Below, piece by piece: positions 53,049 to 60,353 of a stretch of 64,000 nucleotides of DNA (its first letter is position 1; every line of letters begins with the position of its first letter). Location: assembly GCF_003931915.1 (NCBI RefSeq), contig NZ_RSAA01000004.1:1-64000 (forward strand). Reading direction: 5' to 3'. The notes under the pieces were generated by a model. It was not told where the DNA came from. It did not search any database and worked only from the letters and a program-made list of their open reading frames with translations. The stretch comes from Saccharopolyspora rhizosphaerae (GTDB lineage Bacteria > Actinomycetota > Actinomycetes > Mycobacteriales > Pseudonocardiaceae). The position numbers and the translations under genes are program-made.

Positions 53049-53225
53049 ATGCGCGAGGAAGCGGAATCGGAGTGCCGCGGCTGCGGCGGCACCGGCAACA
53101 TCAAGGTGGCCCGCCGGTTCATGGCTCTCGACACCGGTGAGGTGTCCACGGTGATGGCCTTGGGGCGCTGCCCGTACTGCCGGGAAAACCCGGGCCGACA
53201 GCGGGGCGGTGGGCCTCCCGTGTGA
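53049..53225 (+). CDS. Small zinc-ribbon protein (58 residues)
   Basis: A 58-residue protein starting at ATG 53049 behind GGGGAGG with seven bases of spacing. Two Cys pairs, CRGCGGTGNIKVARR (CxxC at 9 and 12) and GRCPYCRENPGR (CxxC at 41 and 44), would bind one zinc. The CGGTG part resembles the DnaJ-type central Cys-rich motif. It is divergent from clpC2 across the operator region and 10 bases ahead of a second zinc-ribbon gene. No known function. Confidence 0.8.
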   Translation: MREEAESECRGCGGTGNIKVARRFMALDTGEVSTVMALGRCPYCRENPGRQRGGGPPV

Positions 53226-53235
53226 GGATCAACCC

Positions 53236-53451
53236 ATGTCGGACGAGGGTGGCGACAACGCCGGTATCGACGCCAACGGCCCCAACGCGCTGTGCTCGTC
53301 GTGCGGGGGCCTCAAGAAGATCAGCGAGCCGCGCCTCTACATGATCCAGGCCACCGAGGAGATGCAGACCGGCATGACCATGGCCGAGTGGCGAACGTGC
53401 CCGCAGTGCACCGGCAAGGGCTACCGCCGCGGCATCAACCCTCCTGCCTGA
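53236..53451 (+). CDS. Small DnaJ-like zinc-ribbon protein (71 residues)
   Basis: A 71-residue protein with Cys pairs CSSCGGLKKI and CPQCTGKGYRRG, the latter close to the CxxCxGxG repeat of DnaJ. Between them lies PRLYMIQATEEMQTGMTMAE. GAGG eight bases before ATG 53236 sets the start. It follows the 58-residue zinc-ribbon gene by 10 bases, so both are probably cotranscribed. Small proteins of this kind are conserved in actinobacteria without an assigned role. Confidence 0.8.
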   Translation: MSDEGGDNAGIDANGPNALCSSCGGLKKISEPRLYMIQATEEMQTGMTMAEWRTCPQCTGKGYRRGINPPA

Positions 53452-53466
53452 TCCACGGTTTCGGGA

Positions 53467-53511
53467 GGACGGGCCGCGCGGAGGCGGGGGGTCGCTCCGC
53501 CCGGCCCGTCC
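53467..53511 (+). terminator. Strong hairpin terminator after the zinc-ribbon genes
   Basis: GGACGGGCCGCGCGGAG (53467-53483) pairs with CTCCGCCCGGCCCGTCC (53495-53511) with one mismatch and an 11-base loop, 15 bases after the stop codon. Confidence 0.85.
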
Positions 53512-53953
53512 CCTCCCCACCGGGAGGCACGAGTCGGGCCCCCGGGGGGAGAGGGCCCCGGCTCGCTCCCTCGCTGGCCGGGGGCCGACTGGGGGGTTCG
53601 GCCCTCGCTCGGCCAGTCGAGCCGCTAGCACGGCCCGCACTCCTCCCCCTCAGAGGTCCCACGACGGGGAGGAGGGTCGGAAAGGCGTTGTCACGCGCGG
53701 TCGCGGTGGTGACGGGGGCGGCGTTGCGCACCTGCCCAGGTGGCCGGCTCCCCGCGGAGGCTTCCCACTACGCCGTGGAAGCGCTTCATCCATCATGCCG
53801 GATCGCACGCGCGTTCGGACCCGCCGACTACGGATAGTCACATCACACGTCATGCCCGTCACACAGGCGCAACTCCGAGCCACCGCCACATCGTCGGGCC
53901 GGACGCAGGACGGGCACCCGGCGGCCCCAGGTGCCCGCTGCTGACGACGCCGG
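53512..53953 (+). other. Non-coding GC-rich gap
   Basis: 442 bases up to the DD-carboxypeptidase stop codon. It contains further imperfect G/C inverted repeats around 53530-53625 (for example GGGCCCCCGGGG near 53540) and an A/T-richer zone near 53830. I see no open frame with protein-like composition and no recognisable RNA. Confidence 0.55.
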
Positions 53954-54703
53954 TCAGATCCCGCAGTCGGGCGCGGACCAGGTGTCGGCTCCACCGGCGA
54001 CGTGGACGTGGTCGTCGTGCCCCGGGTAGCCCGGGCCGAGGATCTCACCGAAGCCGTGGTTGCGCGCCTGCTTCGCCAGGGCGCAGAAGCCCTGCGACCC
54101 GGCGCCCAGATCGGCGGCGTCACCGTGGAGGTGGCGGCTGTTGGGGGCCCCGCCGACGGAGTCGTTGCAGGACACGCTGCGGAAGCCGCCGTTGACCTGG
54201 ATCGGCGCGTCACCCAACGCGTGCCGCATCGCCTGGAGCTTCCACATCGTCACCAGTGCGTTGGACCTGGCCTCCGAGGCCGAAACCTTGCCGCCGGACC
54301 AGTCGGAGTTGCAGTTGTTGAGCTCGGAGTAGTCGAAGTGGGCGGGCGAGCAGTCGTCGTCTTGCAACTCGTAGATCTTGGCGAAGGTGGACTCGCCCGC
54401 GGCTCCGTCGGCGGGCAGACCGTACGCCTCCTGGAACCGGGCGACGGCGTCCTTGGTGCCCGGCCCGAAAACGCCGTCGATGGCGAGCTTTCCGCCGCTG
54501 CCCGGATAGCCGGCGACCCGGATCTGCAAGTTGCGGACGTCGTCACCGGAGTCGCCTTCGCTGAGCGACTTGCTCCAGGTGTAGCAGCCGTCGGCCTTCG
54601 GCGCGGGCGCCGCGGGTGCGGACACCGCGACGGGCGCGACGAAGGTCGCGGCGGCACCGGTCACGAGTGCAGCTGCCACACCGGCTGATCGTGTGCTCTT
54701 CAT
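53954..54703 (-). CDS. Secreted zinc D-Ala-D-Ala carboxypeptidase (peptidase M15A)
   Basis: Trims terminal D-Ala from peptidoglycan stem peptides. The 249 residues have a signal peptide (about 1-30, ending VSAPAAPA) and a peptidoglycan-binding domain (SKSLSEGDSGDDVRNLQIR, GVFGPGTKDAVARFQEAYG). The M15 domain has zinc ligands in NSRHLHGDAADLGAG (His, Asp) and PGHDDHVHVAGG (His). It is very close in my memory to the Streptomyces albus G enzyme that defined the family, down to YAELN-like DYSELNNCNSDWSGGKVSAS. A GAGAGGTG upstream of ATG 54703 is a fair ribosome site. It is a single-gene unit. Confidence 0.93.
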   Translation of the reverse strand: MKSTRSAGVAAALVTGAAATFVAPVAVSAPAAPAPKADGCYTWSKSLSEGDSGDDVRNLQIRVAGYPGSGGKLAIDGVFGPGTKDAVARFQEAYGLPADGAAGESTFAKIYELQDDDCSPAHFDYSELNNCNSDWSGGKVSASEARSNALVTMWKLQAMRHALGDAPIQVNGGFRSVSCNDSVGGAPNSRHLHGDAADLGAGSQGFCALAKQARNHGFGEILGPGYPGHDDHVHVAGGADTWSAPDCGI

Positions 54704-55667
54704 GCGGGAACACCTCTCGCTGCGAGGGAAGGACTTGCAGCTGCGGATGTTTCCGGAAGAACCCCACGAACTAGTGCTGTTGTCAGGAAATCACCAAAAA
54801 AGGCACAACGCGGTCGAACCCGGCCGTCCAGACGGCCGATCCACCACGACACCGGCGAACCGACACGACCCCGAGCAACCCCTACCCGACCACGACCCCG
54901 TCCGCGGACCGCACGAGATCACCGGCACCCGCTCGGTGAGAACGTCAACGACAGGAGCAGGCCCCACCACGCGACAACCGCCCGGTTCCACGGAGGGCCC
55001 GCCGCGCCACGACGTGCACACCCCACCAACACGCGCGCTCCTCCCGGGAAGGCCGGGCGTGTCTCTCCTGGTCACAACTCCGCTCGTTTCGAACTTCGCG
55101 CGGAATTCGACGCCGCCTCGTCCAGGCGGAAGTTCGCGCGAAGTTCGACCCCCAAGCCTCCAAGGAACTAACAGTGAGGCGAGAACCGCCCCCACTCGAC
55201 GCAAGACCACTCCCCTCCCCCGAGGACCGCGAACCCGCGAACCCGCGAACCCGCGAATCTGCGCCATCCCGCGGAAGACCCGTCCAACTCGCTCGAGAAC
55301 CGCCCCCCACGGCACGCCCCTGAACCCCATGAGAGGCCGTGAACCCAACGAGACGACCGTGACCCCAGCGGAGGGACCGCGGGCTCGGGTTCTCGGTTGT
55401 CGTGAGGGGCGAGGGTCGGGAGGAGTTCTCCTCCGGCGGAGCGGTCACCCCAGCGAGACGACCGCAGACCCTCACGAGACGACCGGGCACCCTGCCGAGA
55501 TCCCGCGTCACCCCGTGGATACCGCGCCACCTACGCCGCCTCTCGCACTGCCTCACCAACGCGCGCCCTTGTGGGAAGCCCGGGCGTGTCTGCCCTGGTC
55601 ACGTCCCCGCGTGTCGAGGTTCGCGCGAAGTTCGGTGGCGCATCGGCAGAGTCGAACCCGAGCGAAC
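54704..55667 (+). repeat. Repeat-rich non-coding region with paired 80-bp direct repeats
   Basis: Nearly 1 kb without a gene. A segment at 55024-55110 recurs at 55554-55635 (shared CACCAAC, GGGCGTGTCT, CCTGGTCAC and a TTCGCGCG end). TTCGCGCGAA-type palindromes occur at about 55091, 55129-55149 and 55616-55633. GCGAACCC is repeated three times in tandem at 55229-55252, and ACGAGACGACCG occurs three times between 55338 and 55485. Long open frames exist on both strands but consist of Arg/Pro/Gly repeats. Confidence 0.75.
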
Positions 55668-55836
55668 CTCGACCCTCACGCCTCCAGGGACGACCCTCAG
55701 GCCTCGCGGGGACCACCCCCAGGCCTCCAGGGACGACCTTCAGGCCTCGAGGGGACAACCCCCAGGCCTCCAGGCACGACCTTCAGGCCTCGCGGGGACG
55801 ACCCCCAGGCCTCAGGGACGACCTTCAGGCCTAGAG
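55668..55836 (+). repeat. 21/22-bp tandem repeat array centred on AGGCCT
   Basis: AGGCCT occurs at 55699, 55721, 55742, 55764, 55785, 55807 and 55826, preceded by a degenerate ACGCCT at 55678. Spacings alternate 21 and 22 bases, so the true period is about 43 bp with two alternating half-units. The last unit contains the stop codon of the thioesterase gene. Confidence 0.88.
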
Positions 55837-56622
55837 GGGACGGACGGTGAGGATCTGCTCCGCGTGGCCGACGGGCCCGTCGACGTCGTGCAGGTCGGTG
55901 CTGGTCAGGCCCTGCCCACGGGCGCCGAAGGTGACCTTGGTGTCCAGCCCGGTCCACTCGCCCGAGGGCTGCCGGTGGAGGTGGAGGGTGAGGTCGACGT
56001 TGGGGAACATCCACTTCGTCGGTTCCTGCCGCACGGCGATGCCGTTGGCGGTGTCGATGAGCGCGACGAACGAAGCCAGCGGGCTCACCTCCTCCCCCAC
56101 GACGAGCTCGTGCCCGGTGGTGACCCACGCGGTGGTCCGGCCCGGCCGCGGTTCACCGACGACGCGGGTGTGCAGCGATTCGATGAAGCCGCCGGACCAC
56201 ACGGACCCCATCGGCCACGGCTCCAGCTCGTTCGGGGGCGTCAGCGAGGCGGGCTCCCCACCGGCGACGACCTCGGTGTCCACCTCGGCGAGCAGCCACG
56301 CGCGCGCCCGCACGACCGCGCGTCCGCCGATGACCACGGTCGCCTCGGTGAGCTCGATGGTCCGCCCGGGGCGCACGGTCTCGACGTGGATGTCGAACTC
56401 CTCCAGCGCGATCTGCCCGAGGATGTCGAAGCTGATCCGGCTCATCACCAGGTCGGGACGGCCTTCAGCGGTTCTGGCCTGCTCGATCGCGTGGACGATG
56501 AGCCCGCCGAGCGGGCTGAAGTGCTGCTCATCCGCGCGCCAGGCCCCACCGACGTGCGCGGTCGGCTTGTACCGGCCGTCTCCCACGCGTGCGAAGTACC
56601 CGTCCCCCACCGTCGCGACCAA
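55831..56622 (-). CDS. Thioesterase-family (double hotdog) protein
   Basis: A 263-residue acyl-CoA thioesterase-like protein with two hotdog halves. The first has YKPTAHVGGAWRADEQHFSP and GGLIVHAIEQARTAEGRPDL, with SRISFDILGQIALEEFDIHV; the second has VGEEVSPLASFVALIDTANG and FPNVDLTLHLHRQPSGEW. It would hydrolyse acyl-CoA esters in lipid metabolism. The likely start is TTG 56622, because GGGGGAG stands 9 bases upstream; GTG 56610 is the alternative. Its 3' end runs into the 21/22-bp tandem array. No operon partner. Confidence 0.85.
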   Translation of the reverse strand: MVATVGDGYFARVGDGRYKPTAHVGGAWRADEQHFSPLGGLIVHAIEQARTAEGRPDLVMSRISFDILGQIALEEFDIHVETVRPGRTIELTEATVVIGGRAVVRARAWLLAEVDTEVVAGGEPASLTPPNELEPWPMGSVWSGGFIESLHTRVVGEPRPGRTTAWVTTGHELVVGEEVSPLASFVALIDTANGIAVRQEPTKWMFPNVDLTLHLHRQPSGEWTGLDTKVTFGARGQGLTSTDLHDVDGPVGHAEQILTVRPL

Positions 56623-56928
56623 CGAACTGCGCTCCCCCGTTCAGCGGAAATGTGCCGTCCCAGGATAGGGAGCAACCGGCCCCGGGGGACCCGAACAGGA
56701 CCGGGATCACGACCGGGCGCGTGCAGCCGGGCGTGGTCCAGTGGAGCGCGCAGCGGAGCCGCGGGGCCGGGTCCACCGCACACCAGGCAGCGACGCCCCT
56801 CGCGGTCCGGCCCACTCCTCGCAGGCGTGGGGGACTGCGCCACGGTCGGAGCAGTGTGCCTGGAACCACCCGAGGCTGCGGGGCACGGCGCAGCGCGCAC
56901 GGGTGACCCGGACGGCCGAACGGGTCGA
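56623..56928 (+). other. Non-coding gap between thioesterase and acetyltransferase genes
   Basis: 306 bases expected to hold the thioesterase promoter. There are loose G/C inverted repeats near 56750-56830. I see no gene and no copy of the dispersed element that I can defend. Confidence 0.5.
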
Positions 56929-57501
56929 TCAGCGCAGGTCGCGGCGCATGAGGACTCGTGGGTGCCCGGCCAGCACGGAGCTGGTGCCGGTGACGTAGGT
57001 GAACCCGGCGCGCTCGAAGTTCGTGCGGATCCCGGCGTAGGCCATGGTCAGGTCGACCTTCGCGCCGCCGTTGTCGAGCGGGTACGCCTCGACCGCCGGG
57101 GCGCCGTGGGACCGGGCGAACTCGACGGCTCCCTCGATGAGCGGGTGCGAGAGGCCCTTCTTCCGGTAGCCGGGGCGCACGCGGACGCACCACAGCGACC
57201 ACACGGGGAGGTCGTCGACCCAGGGGATCTTGCGGTTGCGCGCGAAGGTGGTCTCCGAGCGCGGGGCGACGGCGGCCCAGCCCACCGGCTCGTCGTCGGA
57301 GTACGCGAGCACCCCCGGTGGCGGATCCGCGCGGCACAGGCCGGCGACGTACTCGCCGCGGGCCTCGCCGCGCAGCTCGTTGTTGAGCTTCGACGGGATG
57401 CGGTAGCTCAGGCACCAGCAGACGTTGGCCCCGGCGGACTTCGGACCGATCACGACGCGGACGTCGTCGAAGACGGCAGCAGGGCGGATCTCGATGGCCA
57501 C
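56929..57501 (-). CDS. GNAT-family N-acetyltransferase
   Basis: A 190-residue acetyltransferase with acetyl-CoA loop VRPGYRKKGLSHPLIEGAVE, a preceding beta strand SLWCVRVR, and FERAGFTYVTGTSS near the end. An N-terminal CWCLSYR motif and PVGWAAVAPRSE are shared with an actinobacterial subgroup of unknown substrate. GTG 57501 starts the folded part (AIEIRPAAVFDDVR); the longer reading upstream lacks support. It stands alone. Confidence 0.8.
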   Translation of the reverse strand: MAIEIRPAAVFDDVRVVIGPKSAGANVCWCLSYRIPSKLNNELRGEARGEYVAGLCRADPPPGVLAYSDDEPVGWAAVAPRSETTFARNRKIPWVDDLPVWSLWCVRVRPGYRKKGLSHPLIEGAVEFARSHGAPAVEAYPLDNGGAKVDLTMAYAGIRTNFERAGFTYVTGTSSVLAGHPRVLMRRDLR

Positions 57502-57640
57502 GACGTCACTGTGGCACGAACCGGCGCGCCCCACGATCGATGCGCGGTCCCGGACCGGTGGACGTGATGAGCAGCGCCCTAGCGGGCGGAACGGACCAAT
57601 TCCCCTGGTCGTATCGCGGGTGCGGGCAGATGCTGCGGCA

Positions 57641-58249
57641 ATGACGACCCGCGCACCCCTGAGCCGAACCGATCACACGATGCCGCCCGGGCTGCTGCAG
57701 CGGTTCCGCGTGCAGGTCGAGCGCCGGTCGTCCGGGCGAGTGCTCGACATCGGGGCGCGCGACCTCGACGAGCTGCCCGCCTACCAGTACCTCAGCCACC
57801 TGGCGCTGGTGGACGCGGGCTCGGAGATCCGCGAGACGCGCCTGCCGCTGCCGGCCGAGAAGAGCGACGCCTCGCCGGACGACCTGCCGTTCCCCGACCG
57901 CTCGTTCGACGTCGTCGTGTGCCGGTTCGTCCTGCACCGCGCGGAGGACCCGGCGCGGGTGGCCTCGGAGATCGCCCGGGTGCTCCGCCGGACCGGCCAG
58001 CTGCTGTTCGTCGACATCGCGGGTGGCGTGAACGGGCTCGACGTCCTGACCCACCTGCGGCTCGGCGGGCTCGTCACGCACGACGTCGACTCGTCACGTC
58101 CCCGTGGGAATCCGCGGTCAACGCTGGTGCAGGGCATCGCGGCGCACCTGCCCCCGCAGTACGTGCGGGAGTTCGCGTGGCTGTCGGGAGGCGCCCGAAC
58201 AGGAGAACACCATGACGCGGAAAGTCGCGGACTGCAGGAGAACACCTAG
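57641..58249 (+). CDS. SAM-dependent class I methyltransferase
   Basis: A 202-residue methyltransferase. The SAM-binding motif I is RVLDIGARDLDEL and motif IV is LPFPDRSFDVVVCRFVLHRA, followed by ASEIARVLRRTGQLLFVDI. The fold resembles Methyltransf_11, with a short N-terminus. No ribosome site is obvious at ATG 57641; a later ATG (about 57680, MPPGLLQRFR) is a reasonable alternative. Its last 38 bases overlap the DUF1059 gene, so expression is linked. Substrate unknown. Confidence 0.78.
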   Translation: MTTRAPLSRTDHTMPPGLLQRFRVQVERRSSGRVLDIGARDLDELPAYQYLSHLALVDAGSEIRETRLPLPAEKSDASPDDLPFPDRSFDVVVCRFVLHRAEDPARVASEIARVLRRTGQLLFVDIAGGVNGLDVLTHLRLGGLVTHDVDSSRPRGNPRSTLVQGIAAHLPPQYVREFAWLSGGARTGEHHDAESRGLQENT

Positions 58250-58703
58250 CGAGAGCGGCTGCTCGCTGACGATCGCCGGCGAGGAGGACGAGGTCGTCCG
58301 CGCGGCCGTCGAGCACGCGGTGTCGACGCACGGGCACTCCGACACCCCGGAGTTGCGCGAGCAGATCCGCGCCGTGCTGGAGGACGAGGTCGAACCGGGC
58401 TCGGCGAGCCTGCGGTTCGTGCAGCTCATCGAGTTCCGGACCCGTCGCGCCGACGAGCTGAACAAGCTGGTGGAGGAGTGGGAGAGCCGCGCCGGCGGGA
58501 AGCGAGCGGCCACCCGCGCCCTGCTCACGCACTCCCACGAGCAGCCCGACGTGTACTACGAGTTCATCGAGTTCCCCTCGTACGACGAGGCGGTCGACGC
58601 CCACATGCCCGAGGCCGACGAGCTCTCCCAGCGGATCCGCGACCTCTGCGAGGGAGAACCGACGTTCCACACCCTCGACGTCGTGCGGCCCCACGAGCTC
58701 TGA
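58212..58703 (+). CDS. DUF1059 protein fused to a dimeric alpha/beta-barrel-like domain
   Basis: A 163-residue protein. Residues 1-60 are a DUF1059 domain (RKVADCRRTPSESGCSLTI, HAVSTHGHSDTPELREQI). Residues 64-163 look like a ferredoxin-like alpha/beta barrel (LRFVQLIEFRTRRADELNKL, YYEFIEFPSYDEAVDA, PTFHTLDVVRPHEL) as in antibiotic-biosynthesis monooxygenases. AGGAGA five bases before ATG 58212 fixes the start, placing it inside the end of the methyltransferase gene. Function unknown. Confidence 0.75.
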   Translation: MTRKVADCRRTPSESGCSLTIAGEEDEVVRAAVEHAVSTHGHSDTPELREQIRAVLEDEVEPGSASLRFVQLIEFRTRRADELNKLVEEWESRAGGKRAATRALLTHSHEQPDVYYEFIEFPSYDEAVDAHMPEADELSQRIRDLCEGEPTFHTLDVVRPHEL

Positions 58704-58711
58704 CACACCCT

Positions 58712-58740
58712 GCTTGTTCTGGAGCAGATGCTCCACTACT
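58712..58740 (+). promoter_or_regulatory. tetR promoter with palindromic operator
   Basis: -35 TTGTTC (58712-58717), a 17-base spacer and -10 TACTCT (58735-58740), with ATG nine bases later. The spacer is almost entirely the perfect 16-bp palindrome TGGAGCAGATGCTCCA (58718-58733), the position expected for a TetR operator that blocks RNA polymerase. Confidence 0.85.
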
Positions 58741-58749
58741 CTGCTCGCC

Positions 58750-59424
58750 ATGCCACGCCCCCGCCTGCACGACCTCGACCAGGCCCTCGACGTGGCCGAA
58801 CGGCTCGTCGCCGAAGGCGGGCCGGGAGCGCTCACGGTGCGCGCGCTCTCGGCAGCGACCGGAGTTCCCAACGGGGCGATCTACCACGGTTTCGGCTCGC
58901 TGGCGGCGTTGCGCGGGCGGTTGTGGCTGCGGGCCGCGGTCGACTTCCTGGACCTGCAAGCGCAGCTCATCACGCAGGCGCTGGACGCGGGATCGCCGCC
59001 CGACTCGGCCGTGAACGCGGTGATCGCTGCCGCCGACGCTCCCGCGGCGTTCGCCGACCAGCGCCCGGCCGCCGCCCGGATGCTCATGACGGTGGACCGG
59101 AACCAGCTGCTCGGGCCCGAACTTCCCGATCAGCTCGCGGATTCGTTGCTGGACTTGGACCGGAGGCTGGTGTCCGAGGTGCTCTGCCGCCTGGCGGTGG
59201 CGCTGTGGGGGCGACGGGACGACGAGACCGTCGAGGTCATGACGACCTGCGTCGTGGACCTGCCGACGGCGTTGCTGCGCCGAGCGTTCCACCAACCCGG
59301 CCCGGACGGCTCGGTGCGGATCAGCGCCGACCGGCGTGCCCGTCTCGCCGCGGCCGTGCGCGCGGTGCTCCACGACGCACCACCCACCCGCCAGCCACCC
59401 CGACCTGCAGGAAGTTGCACATGA
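58750..59424 (+). CDS. TetR-family transcriptional regulator
   Basis: A 224-residue repressor. The N-terminal HTH is visible in DVAERLVAEGGPGALTVRAL and SAATGVPNGAIYHGFGS, typical of TetR proteins (TVRALSAATGVPNGAIYHGF). The C-terminal ligand domain is hydrophobic and family-specific. ATG 58750 agrees with a leaderless promoter (TACTCT nine bases upstream); a longer in-frame reading crosses the promoter. It overlaps the next gene by 4 bases (ATGA), so it most likely controls itself and that acetyltransferase. Confidence 0.92.
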   Translation: MPRPRLHDLDQALDVAERLVAEGGPGALTVRALSAATGVPNGAIYHGFGSLAALRGRLWLRAAVDFLDLQAQLITQALDAGSPPDSAVNAVIAAADAPAAFADQRPAAARMLMTVDRNQLLGPELPDQLADSLLDLDRRLVSEVLCRLAVALWGRRDDETVEVMTTCVVDLPTALLRRAFHQPGPDGSVRISADRRARLAAAVRAVLHDAPPTRQPPRPAGSCT

Positions 59425-60263
59425 CCACTCGCGCGACGCCCCCGCACCACCCACCGGAACTGCTCAGCGGAGCGAAGCAGATCTCCGTCGGTCCTGGCCT
59501 GACCGGCCTGCTCTGGACGCGGGTGAGCACGCAGCTCACCAGCTCCGCTCGGCAGCACCTGCGCGGGACGTTCCCGGCCGCTGCGGTCCAGGCGTTCACC
59601 GCGACCACCGAGGACTACTGGCTGAACTGGCTCTCCGACGAGAACCTGGACCGGTTGGACGGCCTGGTCATCGTCGTCGACGCCGACGGCTTGCCGATCG
59701 CCTGGGTCGCGAGCAACGACCGGGAGCTCGGCGGCCGCAGGTGCTTCTACGCCAACTCGGCGGGCGTCCACCCCGACCACCAGGGCACCGGCATCACCAG
59801 CAGGATCTGGCGGGTGCTGCTGCGCGCAGCGATCATCAAGGCCGCACCACGCACCCTCCACGCGGTGATGCGGACGGCGAACCCGCTGGTCTACGGCGCG
59901 TGGTCGTCGGCCGCCGGTCGCACCGGCACCACATGGCCCGCGCCCGGGACCGAGGTGCCGGAGCACGTCCGCCAGATCTCCGTGGACGCCGCCACCGAAC
60001 TGGGCCAGGCCGACCGGCTCGACCCGAGGACGTTGGTCATCAGCGAGGCGTACGACGACACCGAGGCCGGCTTGTGGACGCAACGTCCCACCTCGGACCG
60101 GGCGGACGTCGACGCCTGGTTCGACTCGATCCTCGGGCCTCGCGATGCGATCGTGCTCGTCGTCGCGTTCCACCCGCTGCGCATCCTGGTGGACGAGGCC
60201 CGGCGGGACCTCCGCCGCACCCTCGGACTGCGCCCCTCCCGTTCCCGCAGCTCCCGCGCCTGA
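59421..60263 (+). CDS. GNAT-family acetyltransferase-like protein in the tetR operon
   Basis: A 280-residue protein with a GNAT-like core: LVIVVDADGLPIAWVASNDR, RCFYANSAGVHPDHQGTGIT (acetyl-CoA loop QGTGI) and SRIWRVLLRAAI. N- and C-terminal extensions make it longer than usual, and VMRTANPLVYGAW is distinctive. AGGAAG six bases before ATG 59421 and the ATGA overlap with tetR show translational coupling. It may detoxify the ligand sensed by the repressor; this is inference. Confidence 0.8.
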   Translation: MTTRATPPHHPPELLSGAKQISVGPGLTGLLWTRVSTQLTSSARQHLRGTFPAAAVQAFTATTEDYWLNWLSDENLDRLDGLVIVVDADGLPIAWVASNDRELGGRRCFYANSAGVHPDHQGTGITSRIWRVLLRAAIIKAAPRTLHAVMRTANPLVYGAWSSAAGRTGTTWPAPGTEVPEHVRQISVDAATELGQADRLDPRTLVISEAYDDTEAGLWTQRPTSDRADVDAWFDSILGPRDAIVLVVAFHPLRILVDEARRDLRRTLGLRPSRSRSSRA

Positions 60264-60353
60264 GCAGCCCCGAAGCGCCGAGCGCGTCGCAGGACGCGAG
60301 TGGCGTCGTGGACCATGGGACGGCCACGATGACCGGCGTTGAGGAGGGACCGG

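Noticed and set aside
56740-56900. Sixth copy of the dispersed palindromic element
   Set aside because: Some short matches exist (CCAGTGGAGC, GCGGAGCCGCGG), but the arm order and inner stem do not align with copies A-E.
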